A stretch of 16,698 nucleotides of DNA from Amoebophrya sp. AT5.2 (GCA_005223375.1 RXOD01004982.1:1-16698), one strand, 5' to 3'; positions 1 to 8,835 are shown, counted from the first letter of the stretch. Translations and numbers: made by a program. The notes: a model not told the origin generated them from the letters alone.

Positions 1-59
1 AGCAAGCAGAACAAAGCGACGGCCAGGATACAGCAAGAACGCGGCGCCGGTCTTGCGTG

Positions 60-95
60 GTCTCGTATTTTGTCTTGTATTTCGTCTCGTATTCG
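60..95. repeat. 12-bp tandem repeat, three copies
   Basis: The units gtctcgtatttt, gtcttgtatttc and gtctcgtattcg follow one another without gaps at 60-71, 72-83 and 84-95. They lie just upstream of the HPPD C-terminal exon, probably within an intron. In one + frame they would encode an LVFx repeat, but that frame closes at 161-163. Confidence 0.75.
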
Positions 96-163
96 GTCCC
101 GGCAGTTGCCGAATCATCTACCTGGCAGAAATGCCGCCAAAAATGGTTTTTTCACCCCTCTAA

Positions 164-1000
164 TACTACGGGAGTCTGCGGGCGACCGACTTCGTCGCGG
201 GCGGCGTTGTGGGGGACGTGGAAATTGCCGAGAAAATGCTGGCGAAACTGCGGGAGGCGAAAATCGTCGACGAGCACAACATCGTGGCTGTGGACCTGGA
301 TCTGGCGGAAGTGGAGAGGGTTCTGTTGCCGGTCGTCACCACGGAAGGGAGTGCCGAAGCCGCGAGAACCGCGGCAGGGATTGTTTCCCGTGGGCGCTAC
401 CGGAACCTGTACGAGCTGATGCAGGACACGCTTTCGGAGGCCCAGTATCTGCAGATCTTAAGGAACAAGATCCTGGTCGACGTCCAGGGCAAGGACGTGC
501 TGCTGCAGATTTTCTCGAAGCCGGTTCTGATGTCCCAGCCTGGGGAGCAGGCGCCGTTCTTTGAGTTCATCCAGCGCGTGTGCGACCGGGAGAAGGCCAC
601 GTTGACCCCCGGGTGCGGCGGTTTCGGGATCCGGAACTTCCTGACGCTGTTTCTCTCCATCGAAGTGAGCAACTTCATGGACATCTACGAGAAGGCCTGC
701 GCGGAGGGGAACGAAGCGGAGAAAAAGACGGCGAAGAAGGCGGTAGAGATCTTCACCTCGCAATTGAACGCCTCGAACCCAGTGCTGACGCAAATCTCCG
801 ACGCGTTGGAGAAGCAAACGCTCTGTATGGAGGAGCTGGCGAAACTGCAAAAGGGATCGCCGGCGTTCGGCGAGAAGCTGCAGGAGATAGAGAAGTGGGA
901 GGCGGAAAAGCTGCGGATACAGGAGGTTTTGAAGGCGATCGGAGAAGATCACAAGCAGCAAATGGCCGCACTCATGAAACAGAAGGCCGCGGAGGTATGA
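164..1000 (+). CDS. HPD: 4-hydroxyphenylpyruvate dioxygenase, C-terminal part (5' end outside or unresolved)
   Basis: This segment encodes the C-terminal half of HPPD, the Fe(II) enzyme that converts 4-hydroxyphenylpyruvate to homogentisate in tyrosine catabolism. Family landmarks appear in order: YRNL, then ILVD, then DVLLQIFSKP, then FFEFIQRVC, then GCGGFGIRNF and LFLSIE. The Glu of FFEFIQRV (nt 563-565) matches the C-terminal iron ligand. The His at nt 275-277 (DEHNIVAVD) fits the QHIAL-type ligand, 96 residues upstream. After LFLSIE, where HPPDs normally stop within about 20 residues, roughly 100 more residues follow, rich in Lys/Glu and likely coiled coil. The frame is open from 164 (stop at 161-163). 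The first in-frame ATG is 236, but an upstream exon is more likely, because the N-terminal domain of the family is missing; a polypyrimidine stretch ending in AG at 173-174 is a possible acceptor. The stop is at 998-1000. The family call is firm; full activity cannot be judged from this part. Confidence 0.8.
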   Translation, partial: YYGSLRATDFVAGGVVGDVEIAEKMLAKLREAKIVDEHNIVAVDLDLAEVERVLLPVVTTEGSAEAARTAAGIVSRGRYRNLYELMQDTLSEAQYLQILRNKILVDVQGKDVLLQIFSKPVLMSQPGEQAPFFEFIQRVCDREKATLTPGCGGFGIRNFLTLFLSIEVSNFMDIYEKACAEGNEAEKKTAKKAVEIFTSQLNASNPVLTQISDALEKQTLCMEELAKLQKGSPAFGEKLQEIEKWEAEKLRIQEVLKAIGEDHKQQMAALMKQKAAEV

Positions 1001-2037
1001 TGAAAAGTGGAGGTGTTTAAACGCTAATCGAATCGTGCAGCGGGATTACTCTGCGGAACTTTCGCACGCAGCGCAGGCTTTGATTTCTATTCGCACCTGC
1101 TGGCGGTCTCTGTTGAAGCTGAGCATAAACTTTCTGGGCATATGACCTGGTTTTTCTGTGGCACAACATCGGCTCGAACTACCACACATTTTTTCAGACA
1201 GAGCTCGTAGAAGTTGGAATCACTGTACTTGTTCTTGATGTTTGTCTTATCTCTTTCATCTAGGGATGTACAGCAAGAAGGCATCGGTGCTTGTTACACA
1301 CGATATGTGCACAGGTAGTGAACTCACTACCCGGCACCGGCTCAATAAGAATACTTTTCTGGTGGATTTTTCAAGAAACGTTTTCATGTCGAGAAACTGC
1401 ATAGTGTATCCAAAGAACAACTAAAATACATCCATGCGCATCATGTGGTCGGTCCGTGATACAGAAAGCTATATTGAGCAGGGCCGCGAACGCGATACCG
1501 CAACTCAAAGCTTTCGGGGAGACGTAACTTTAGCACTGGAATAAATGTCCACAACCACAAGGATTGGTTTGTCGGATCGCGCGCGGGAATACAAGCGTAC
1601 TTATCTATGCTAAGAATGAGAGACCGCTGTGCTTTTACTCCGCGCAGGTATGAATCGTCATCTGTCTGTTTGCGCCGACTAGAATTACACTGCTCAGCAC
1701 GGGTTGCTGCTTGCTTCGAGCAGGGATTTTCAGGCCGACAGCTCGGTCGTCGATTTTCAGAGAGAAATGAGAAGATGGATTTATCCTTCGAAGCGCTTCG
1801 TCGTTGTCTGAGCCGTAAGCACTAAGTTTCGCGGAAACGCGATGAAACTCTTTCACCACATTTAGTTAGGCACGCGTGAAGATGTTATAAACTTGGTTTT
1901 CCTGATGGCCACCGAAAAAGTAGCATACTTAAGACTTTGAAAGCTGAAACATCTGGTATAATATACCTCTTTCTGCATTTTTGCTGCGAAGAAACATTCT
2001 TCTGCGACCGCATAGATATACTCATTTCTGTTTTACG
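1001..2037. other. Intergenic region with no convincing gene
   Basis: Roughly 1 kb between the HPPD stop and the kinase start. The short open frames here (for example 1607-1825 on + and 1635-1859 on -) show no family resemblance and no shared splice logic. It should hold the HPPD 3' UTR and the kinase 5' region. An AATAAA occurs at 1540-1545, and an AT-rich TATAATATA at 1957-1965, about 70 nt before the kinase ATG; either could be chance. Confidence 0.5.
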
Positions 2038-4147
2038 ATGTTGCATGCGTCCCGCTTTCTGCCTGCTGCGCGATCGGTAGTGCCGCCTGCGCAGGCCGAC
2101 ACGTCATGTCAGGAACTACGGAGTTGCACTCGCGACGACCTCCGCAGCGACCCCACTCCGAGTTCCTCTTCGAGTTTTTCGCGCAGATTTTGGTTGTCCC
2201 ACGACCACAAGCCGCAGCGTCCCTGGGAGATTTTTGCATCGGCAGGTACTGAAGCTGCCACGCTGCGCTGTGCAACCCAGAAGCTCGCCTCGCGACTGCA
2301 ACAGTCGCGCGTGCTTTGCGAGGTGATCACATCCGCCCACGACCAAACGTCTACCCCGGCGAACGTCTCTGCGCCCGCAGTCAATAAATCTGTCTCGAGT
2401 GGCACCAATGTGTCCCTGACGCTGGATCGCGGCCTCTTCATCCGCGAGTCCTCGTTGAAATTCGAGGACAAGTACAGCTTGGATGCGAAAAACGGGCAGC
2501 TCGGCGAGGGCGGCTTTGGCGCGGTCTTCAAGTGCCAGCACAAGGCGACTGGCGTGATGCGGGCCGCGAAACGAATACCGAAGTCGGTGCTGGAGGCCGA
2601 CTGGGAGATGTTCGAGAACGAGGTGAAAGCGTTGATCGCGTTGGACCACCCCCACATTGTGAAACTTGTGGAGTACTTCGATAACAGCAAGGACGTGGTG
2701 CTGGTCTTCGAGCTCTGCGACGGGCCGGACCTGTTTGACCGGATCGTCGAGGTCCTCCGCAGCAAGGGTCGCTTCAACAAGACCGAGGCGGGGTTTCTAC
2801 TCCGCCACATGCTCAAGGCCGTTTTCTGCTGCCACTTGATGGGCTACGTCCACCGCGACATCAAGCCGGAGAACTTCATGTTCTCCACCGCCGACAAAAA
2901 CTCGAACCTGAAGCTGATCGACCTCGGGCTGTCCGCGAAGTCCTCCATGTCTTCCGATTCCGACCTTGAGGGCCAGCGCGGCACCGTCGCCTACATGCCG
3001 CCGGAGATGCTGGCGGGGGGAAAGTACGATCGCCGGTGCGACATCTGGGGACTGGGGATCATTCTGTACATCATGCTGGTCGGCGAACCGTTGTTCTCGC
3101 TCGGGGCGGACGAGGACAAAGTGAAAGAGGAAATCATGGACCCACGGTTCCTCCCGAAGAAACTGAAGAAGAAGAAAAAGACGCTGGATCCAGATGCGTA
3201 CGATCTGCTGGAGAAAATGCTGCAGCGAGATCACACGAAAAGGATAGACGCGAGGAAAGCACTGGACCATCCATTCATCCAGCGGACCTACGACACGAAA
3301 GGGGGAGAAGGGGCGGCGCTGAGGAGGGTACGGGACTTCTCTCTTCGAACCATTTTAATTTTAACTTTCTTGAATCAGCACCAAGTTTTAATCTACTAAC
3401 TTCCCGGATGTTACTTCCCGCTACACGGCGCTCAGCTTCCAAGCGGCAAGCACCAGCTCCACATGGATGAGGTGATGCGGAAGATGGACGAGTTTTGTCG
3501 ATTGCCGCTCCTGAAACGTGCCGCGCTGATCGTTCTTGCCCACCTGGCCGGGACCGACACGGACGAGCTCGCGCCCCACCGACTGACGTTCCGCGCATTG
3601 GACCGGGACGGCAGCGGATCGCTGTCGATGGAGGAATTCGTGACGGCCGTGAAAGCAGAGGGCGGCGAAGGCTTTGTCCTGCCGGTTAACTTCGAGTCGG
3701 AGATATGGGTGGGCGTGGATCTGAACTACAGTGGGGACATCAACTTCACGGAATTTTTGGCCGCCACCCTCGACTACCGGCACTTCACAGAAGCCCACTT
3801 GTTCGGGGTGTTTCAGGTAGCTGTGGCTGTCAATGTCAATGCCAATGTCGACAAGTAGGATTCAGATTTACTTTTACAAGAAAGCGCGCTGCAGGAGTAA
3901 TTTATTATGCAAGCCGGAACAAGGAGGTGTGCTGCTGCTGGCGCAGCTGCAACTTACTAACTTAGCATTCATGTTTAACTCTCGGTTCAAGGTACTTGAC
4001 GTCGACGGCAGCGGGTTTGTGGACGTGGACGACATGCGGCTCCTGTTCCCGAACAACACGCTGGAGGAGCTTGGGTCCATGATGCGGGAGGTGAATCCCG
4101 AAGGCCGGCTTACGTTCCAGGAGTTCCTGGGTGCCATGCAGAAGTGA
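2038..4147 (+). CDS. Calcium-dependent protein kinase (CDPK), three exons
   Basis: Exons 2038-3327, 3436-3816 and 3992-4147 join in phase 0 to give 608 aa. CDPKs couple a Ser/Thr kinase to a calmodulin-like domain, so Ca2+ binding relieves autoinhibition. Residues 1-145 are an unrecognised Ser-rich extension; there is no Gly at position 2, so no N-myristoylation signal. Kinase landmarks: glycine loop LGEGGFGAVF (155-164), Lys178, HRDIKPEN (His272, Asp274), Asp295 in DLG rather than the usual DFG, PPE in place of APE, and CDIWGLG. Exon 2 supplies the autoinhibitory/junction segment. EF loops follow: DRDGSGSLSMEE (from 486), DLNYSGDINFTE (from 525), DVDGSGFVDVDD (from 560) and EVNPEGRLTFQE (from 590). 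The last starts with Glu instead of Asp and looks weak. The ATG at 2038 is the first in-frame one; the open frame reaches slightly further upstream. Splicing at 3816/3992 restores FGVFQVLDVDGSGF, a normal EF-hand entry. Confidence 0.88.
3328..3435 (+). other. CDPK intron 1
   Basis: A GT-AG intron of 108 nt in phase 0. The donor is gtacgg, and a perfect TACTAAC branch-site motif lies at 3394-3400, about 35 nt before the acceptor AG at 3434-3435. A second in-frame acceptor is possible 15 nt later (AG ending at 3450). Confidence 0.75.
3817..3991 (+). other. CDPK intron 2
   Basis: A GT-AG intron of 175 nt in phase 0. The donor is gtagct and TACTAAC lies at 3955-3961, about 30 nt before the acceptor AG at 3990-3991. 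A short hexamer repeat (gtcaat, gtcaat, gccaat) lies near the donor at 3829-3846. Removing the intron rejoins the third EF-hand. Confidence 0.82.
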
Positions 4148-4858
4148 TTTCGCGGGGGTGCATCCTTCTTCTCGTGCCCACTTCTTTTTAAGCGGCTCAG
4201 AGAAAGACGGAGCTCTGTCGCGGGCCAATATCTTCCGCCGAGGGTCGTGCAGAGGTGGAATGCAGGAATTCAAAGTGAAATTCAAATAAACAGCGACTGG
4301 CTCCGTTCAATCAATCAATGGGGTTTGTCGCTGGAGAAAGAATTCAAACATAGCGGCCGTACATGTTGACTCATCGATTGGGAACGAAAGGCGGAGATAC
4401 CAAAAGACTAGGAAGAGTTTAGGGCTATGATGTACAAAACACCAGGAACTCCATTTCGCCGAATTGCAATGTGAAGAGGTCATGCGTAACGAGGTGGCAG
4501 CGGCTGCCACACCTTGGAGGGTGGGAGTGGCTGGGCCACACACCGCATAATTCAAATGCTTGTATGGAGGCCCCCGCAAAGACGAAGGAGATGAAATGCA
4601 CAGCGGCCCACAGAGGCTCAACAAAGAAAGAAATTCTGATAAAAATACTACAATTACAGCAGCGCTGCATGTCAGACTGTATCATGATATCTTCCTGAGC
4701 CTTGGTGGGCAGCTGCTTCGTTCTTCATCGGTCACCCACATCCACATTTGCGTCCGTATTGTATTTGCAGCATTTTTCGGTGTCGGATGGATTCGGGCCC
4801 AGTGGTTGTGGTTCTTCGACATGCTTCCTCATTCTCTCTATGTGGTTTCACTTCAAGT
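4148..4858. other. Intergenic region between the kinase and the tandem duplication
   Basis: No gene recognised. The first part should be kinase 3' UTR; an AATAAA lies at 4285-4290. Open frames on both strands here (for example 4307-4624 on - and 4560-5075 on +) show no family features, and I see no older copy of the downstream duplicated unit. Confidence 0.5.
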
Positions 4859-5210
4859 GAAGTTCGGCGAAAGTAAAAGTTTAAGGATGGACAACCAAGC
4901 CACCTTGTGGCACCGATGGATAGGGCGGAGTACTTCAATGCCAATGGATCCACTAGTACAACTGCTCGAAAAAGAGAATGTCAGGCGATCAAAGTCAAAC
5001 GAGCTTTCGGTCAACAAGCGTGCAAGTGCCTTGCATGTTCGTGCTGGTCCTGATCCAAAAAAAAACTGTTATTGATCGCGACGCCCGAACTGATTCAGCA
5101 GCATTTGTTTTGTGCGCTGTGAGTTTACGTCTTTTATTTTGGACTTCGAGGTTCTGTATGAAGGCTGCGGTATTTCCTTTGTCGTCAGTATCTGCACCCA
5201 GCAAGAAAGC

Positions 5211-7682
5211 ATGTCTTCGCATCCGATTCCTCTCCGTGATGACGAGAACGAACTCCCAGCACCTCTACTTCCGTTCACCTGTATCTTCGTGCGGTTCGCA
5301 AACGGCGAGACGCTCCAAATCTCGCGCGATGATTTGCCAGACACCGCGATACTTAGCGGATACGCGACGGTCCGAGATCTGAAGGAGGCGGTAGCCGAGA
5401 GGCTGTCGACAGCGGGATATCCAGGCGTGGACGACGTCGTCGAAGACGCCGAGGCGGTGCTGGGCAGCGAGAGGCGAATCTTTCAGTACGTGCCGCCAAC
5501 CTTGATCGAGTTCGTTGCAGAGCAAGAGCGGGATCCTTCAAGCTCGACTTCAGGAGAGCAAACGAACGCCAGTGCCTCGGACTCGCCCCTGTCGCGTACG
5601 CCGTCTGAAGAAGCCCCGGAAGAACGCATCGGGAGTGAATGTGGCTCAACTCGTGGTTTGTTTTTACCCGACCACCATCCGCTCGCTGCTCTGTCGCAAG
5701 AGGGGCGTGACGAACTACGGGTGATCATTCGAGGGACTTTGCGAAGTTTCGCCAACGCCCAAGTCGTGGATCTGCCTGGGCCCTTGGGGCGGTACCACCA
5801 TTACTTCCGAAGGAACGCCTGGATGTATGTGGCAGATGGACGGGCGACGGCGGAGATTCAGGGCGCAGACACAGGGCTCGACGCGGTGTTCCGTGTGTGG
5901 CAAAAGTGGGTACCTGCCGATTGTTGCGAGGACCTCTTCGCGTTTGTCTTTCCGCCGTCGGAGGATACTGGGAATGCCTATCCGGTCACCCTGACTCGCC
6001 GCGAATTTTTCCGCGAGGTGGTCTACATGATGGATGATTTCCAGCTGTGCAGCCGGATTTTTAATATCAACATACCAGCATACTACAATAATGGGTACTA
6101 TGATGCTGAAGATGGGTATTGGTTTGGCGCTGAGTACCACTGCGTGTCGGCACTGACTGCAGCCTACGCTGTCGATCCACAGGGAGCAGCGAGGGATGTG
6201 CTGCGGCGGTTGCAGCGTGCACCAATTTCAACCGATGCTGCTGTTGCTGCTGTATCCAGCGAACGGATTGGTCCCCTTCAGAGAGCTCTACTGTGGTGCG
6301 CGCTCACTACTGAAGACGAGGCCTTTGCATTGGAAGTGCTTACGGCGAGAAAAAGTTCGCGGAGCGAAGACATCGACCCGTCAGGAGCCCGAGAGACGAG
6401 CTTTTGCTTCGACTTGTTTGATACGCTTCATTCTCCGGTACGTGACGTAAATAGTTTCGACTCCCGGATCTATGACTGCTTGTGCGAGGATGGTGTGTTG
6501 GGCAGCGGATTTGCGTGGATGCTGAAATGGAGCCGGTCGGCGCAGATCTGGGCAGCGGTTTTGAACCGACCTGAATTGCATGCGCGTTTGCGCAGTCCGA
6601 GGCGGCTTCTCGAGGACGCCGTGCGGGCCGAGTCAGGAGATCCTTATCAAAGCGGGGCCTTGGTGTTGCTAGACGCTTGCAACATTCAGACGCTTGATGA
6701 GTTCCAGTTCGAGGCCGAAATGGGACACAATTGGCCTTGTTATGATTGGTTCGACGCGTGCAGGTGCAACACACTGGAGGAGTTGGTGTGGCGGCGCTTA
6801 GAGGATCCGGCTGCAGACATAGCCACGTGCGGCGATTGGTACGCCGTTCTGGCGGTGTTTTTTTCCGCCTATCTGCACGATGATGATACAGAGTCACTGG
6901 GAAAAAAGGCCGAGCGCTTCGCCTTTTTCATTGAAAAGTTTTTCATTGAAACCCAGGAGGGTGGCGCAGATCTGATCGGGTCTCTGATCGCGCACCTGAA
7001 GTACCTCATTGAAGATCTTAGCGCGATTGCGGCAACACCCTCAGAGACTTGGCGAAACTACAGCAGCACTGCGGAGCACGTGTGTCGCTTCCTCTTTTAC
7101 AATGAGGTCAATGCGCCGCTCATTTCGGACCCATTGCGACGCGGGGTGGGAAATAGGTTGAGGTGCACGTTCGCCGAAGATGACGGAGTGGGCCCGAGCA
7201 GTGCTGCTGAAGCCCGAGAGCGGTCACTTAGCCACCATGAGCCGGGGCAACGGCGCGACTGGGTGCGTAACCTGTTGCGCAAGTTAGGAGTACTTCTCGC
7301 TGGGCTGCAGTGTTTATGGCGAAGGCGTGAGTGCGAACAATGGTTTCGAGTGTCACGGACCGAGGAGCTGCTGCGCCATTTCCGCAAGTTGGGCGTCGCG
7401 CAAAATGGGATTTGCGATTTTGTGTACCATATTCGCAACGCGCAAGGAGACCAGGAGGCGTGGAAGACCCGCGGGGAGGGCCTTCACTCCCACAACAGGC
7501 CAGAACGGCAGAAGAAAAATCGGCGGCGCTATTCCGGATCTGAGGCCTGGCTGATATACTGGCAAGAACAACTGGACCTGGACGATTTACTGGTTAAAGA
7601 TGTTCGCAGTGCCGCTAGAGCTGCGACGAAGAAAAGAAGCAGAGCGACAGGCAGATGCAAAGGGGCAGGCTGCTCGAATTAG
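5211..7682 (+). CDS. Uncharacterised protein with probable ubiquitin-like N-terminus, paralogue A (823 aa)
   Basis: I do not recognise this family. The start at ATG 5211 was chosen because it aligns with the start of paralogue B and follows the shared leader tctgcacccagcaagaaag; the frame is open upstream to 5112 without another ATG. Residues about 24-100 resemble a ubiquitin-like beta-grasp fold: IFVRFANGETLQIS, then TVRDLKEAVAERL, then a closing VPPTLIEFV strand. A Ser/Thr/Glu-rich, probably disordered stretch follows (about 105-145). The long middle is rich in Trp, Cys and short helices, with no motif I can name. Residues about 722-768 (from FRKLGVAQNG to the RPERQKKN block) are almost identical to paralogue B. 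The tail is Lys/Arg-rich and could act as a nuclear localisation signal. No intron is needed. Possible roles (ubiquitin-pathway adaptor, nuclear scaffold) are guesses. Confidence 0.85.
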   Translation: MSSHPIPLRDDENELPAPLLPFTCIFVRFANGETLQISRDDLPDTAILSGYATVRDLKEAVAERLSTAGYPGVDDVVEDAEAVLGSERRIFQYVPPTLIEFVAEQERDPSSSTSGEQTNASASDSPLSRTPSEEAPEERIGSECGSTRGLFLPDHHPLAALSQEGRDELRVIIRGTLRSFANAQVVDLPGPLGRYHHYFRRNAWMYVADGRATAEIQGADTGLDAVFRVWQKWVPADCCEDLFAFVFPPSEDTGNAYPVTLTRREFFREVVYMMDDFQLCSRIFNINIPAYYNNGYYDAEDGYWFGAEYHCVSALTAAYAVDPQGAARDVLRRLQRAPISTDAAVAAVSSERIGPLQRALLWCALTTEDEAFALEVLTARKSSRSEDIDPSGARETSFCFDLFDTLHSPVRDVNSFDSRIYDCLCEDGVLGSGFAWMLKWSRSAQIWAAVLNRPELHARLRSPRRLLEDAVRAESGDPYQSGALVLLDACNIQTLDEFQFEAEMGHNWPCYDWFDACRCNTLEELVWRRLEDPAADIATCGDWYAVLAVFFSAYLHDDDTESLGKKAERFAFFIEKFFIETQEGGADLIGSLIAHLKYLIEDLSAIAATPSETWRNYSSTAEHVCRFLFYNEVNAPLISDPLRRGVGNRLRCTFAEDDGVGPSSAAEARERSLSHHEPGQRRDWVRNLLRKLGVLLAGLQCLWRRRECEQWFRVSRTEELLRHFRKLGVAQNGICDFVYHIRNAQGDQEAWKTRGEGLHSHNRPERQKKNRRRYSGSEAWLIYWQEQLDLDDLLVKDVRSAARAATKKRSRATGRCKGAGCSN

Positions 7683-8296
7683 ATGAGTTGGCCGTTGCTC
7701 GTGACGTAAGTGGGTTTGTCATTCCGACGCACTGTGTCAAGATCTTTTGTCCAAAGTTTGCCTTCTAGTAGCCCCACATGAATTTTAATTTTGAATTTGA
7801 ACAATAACTACAACTACATTAAACGGAGAGCAAGACACGACAGCACTCTGAGAAGAACACATTTGGATATATTTCTAGAGAGACCCCTCACTGTTTTGAC
7901 GCATAGTTTGATGCCGCCGTGGCCGCGGACAACCGCTGATGTACGGCCGCAGCAGGACAAGCCCCGCAGCAGGTTTCATTCGCTGTTGGTCGACAAGTGA
8001 ACAATTACAAAAATGACGGCATCGTTAAATCGCAATGCAGCATGACGAGCTGAAGCCAGAAATGATGACGCATTGGAGCAGCCTCCCACACATTGATGAT
8101 GCGAGGAATTTTTGTTCGGTTCGCTGCACTACAGGAACAGTTTGCTAGAAATTAGGTTGGGGCGCAGCCCGTTTCGTCCGACACAGGAGCTGCTGACGCA
8201 CACGGGATGCGCACGCAGCGTGTGCGCACTTTCTTGCCGCTGGTCTGCAAAAATTTTCCAGACAAAAGAGACGTGAATGTCGAAGAAGAAATTGAA
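7683..8296. other. Region between paralogues A and B: 3' flank of A plus 215-bp spacer
   Basis: No gene. From 7683 to about 8081 the sequence matches the 3' flank of paralogue B in blocks: TGACGTAAGTGG (7702-7713), tgttttgacgcatagttt (7892-7909) and aatgacggcat (8012-8022). The spacer 8082-8296 is specific to this interval and contains a perfect 7-bp inverted repeat with a 7-nt loop (TGCGCAC 8208-8214, GTGCGCA 8222-8228). Confidence 0.6.
7706..7768 (+). other. Possible 3'-UTR intron of paralogue A
   Basis: A strong donor-like GTAAGT begins 23 nt after the stop codon and a pyrimidine-rich acceptor (ccttctag) follows 63 nt later. The same arrangement occurs after paralogue B. It rests on motif and conservation only; no transcript is available. 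Confidence 0.35.
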
Positions 8297-8689
8297 GAAG
8301 TTCGGCGAAAGTAAAAGTTTAAGGACGGACAACCTCCAAGCCACCTCGTAGCGCCGATATGGCGGAGTACTTCATATGTCAATAGATCCACTAGTAGAGC
8401 TGCTCGAAAAGGAAAATGTCAATCGATCAAAGTCAAACGAGCTAGCTTTCGGTCAAAAAGCGTGCAAGTGCCTGTCATGCTCTATCAATCTATGAATCTT
8501 GGTGCTCCTGATCCGTTCGCGGTGCGGTCACCTTTGACACACTCATTGCCCCCACTGCTCCTACAGGGTGGGGCCGCTGCGGCGGATGCCAAAGCCATGC
8601 TTTTCTATCTATGAATTGACTCAGTATACTACGTTTGTTTTGTGGGCTGTTTACGTCTTTTCGAGTTCGAGGTTCTGTATGAAGGCTTC

Positions 8690-8770
8690 GTAGACTAGAG
8701 TAGAGTCTACTTCGAGACCACAGCCAATCGACCCCCTATCACGTTCGTTGAGCGAATTAATTTGATTCGC
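8690..8770. repeat. Inverted-repeat-rich insertion upstream of paralogue B
   Basis: This lies within about 105 bp present before paralogue B and absent at the matching place before paralogue A. It holds two perfect hairpin candidates: GTAGACT (8690-8696) with AGTCTAC (8704-8710) around a 7-nt loop, and GCGAAT (8752-8757) with ATTCGC (8765-8770) around a 7-nt loop. TAGACT recurs at 8774-8779. It could be a small non-autonomous element or a remnant, but I see no clear target-site duplication. Confidence 0.55.
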
Positions 8771-8835
8771 AATAGACTCACTGCTGCCGCCCGCAGTGTT
8801 TCTTCGTCGTCAGTATCTGCACCCAGCAAGAAAGT

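Larger units (their letters stand above)
4859..8081 (+). repeat. Tandem segmental duplication, copy A
   Basis: Unit A carries the 823-aa gene plus about 350 nt of upstream and 400 nt of downstream sequence that also match unit B. The left shared edge is gaagttcggcgaaagtaaaa (4859 in A, 8297 in B). The right shared edge is near gcattggag (8070-8078 in A, 11835-11843 in B). The match therefore extends well beyond the coding sequence, so this is a DNA-level duplication and not only protein similarity. Confidence 0.9.

Noticed and set aside
1607..1825. 72-aa + open frame between HPPD and the kinase
   Set aside because: Short, no recognisable features, and overlapped by an equally featureless frame on the other strand.
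2033..3270. Long minus-strand open frames opposite the kinase (for example 2109-2816 and 2797-3270)
   Set aside because: They are shadows of the GC-rich kinase exon; the + frame has all kinase motifs.
4732..4953. Minus-strand frame sharing a GATRWLG-like segment with another at 8152-8391
   Set aside because: The likeness follows from the DNA-level segmental duplication; both frames are short, diverge quickly and differ in indels that are not multiples of three.
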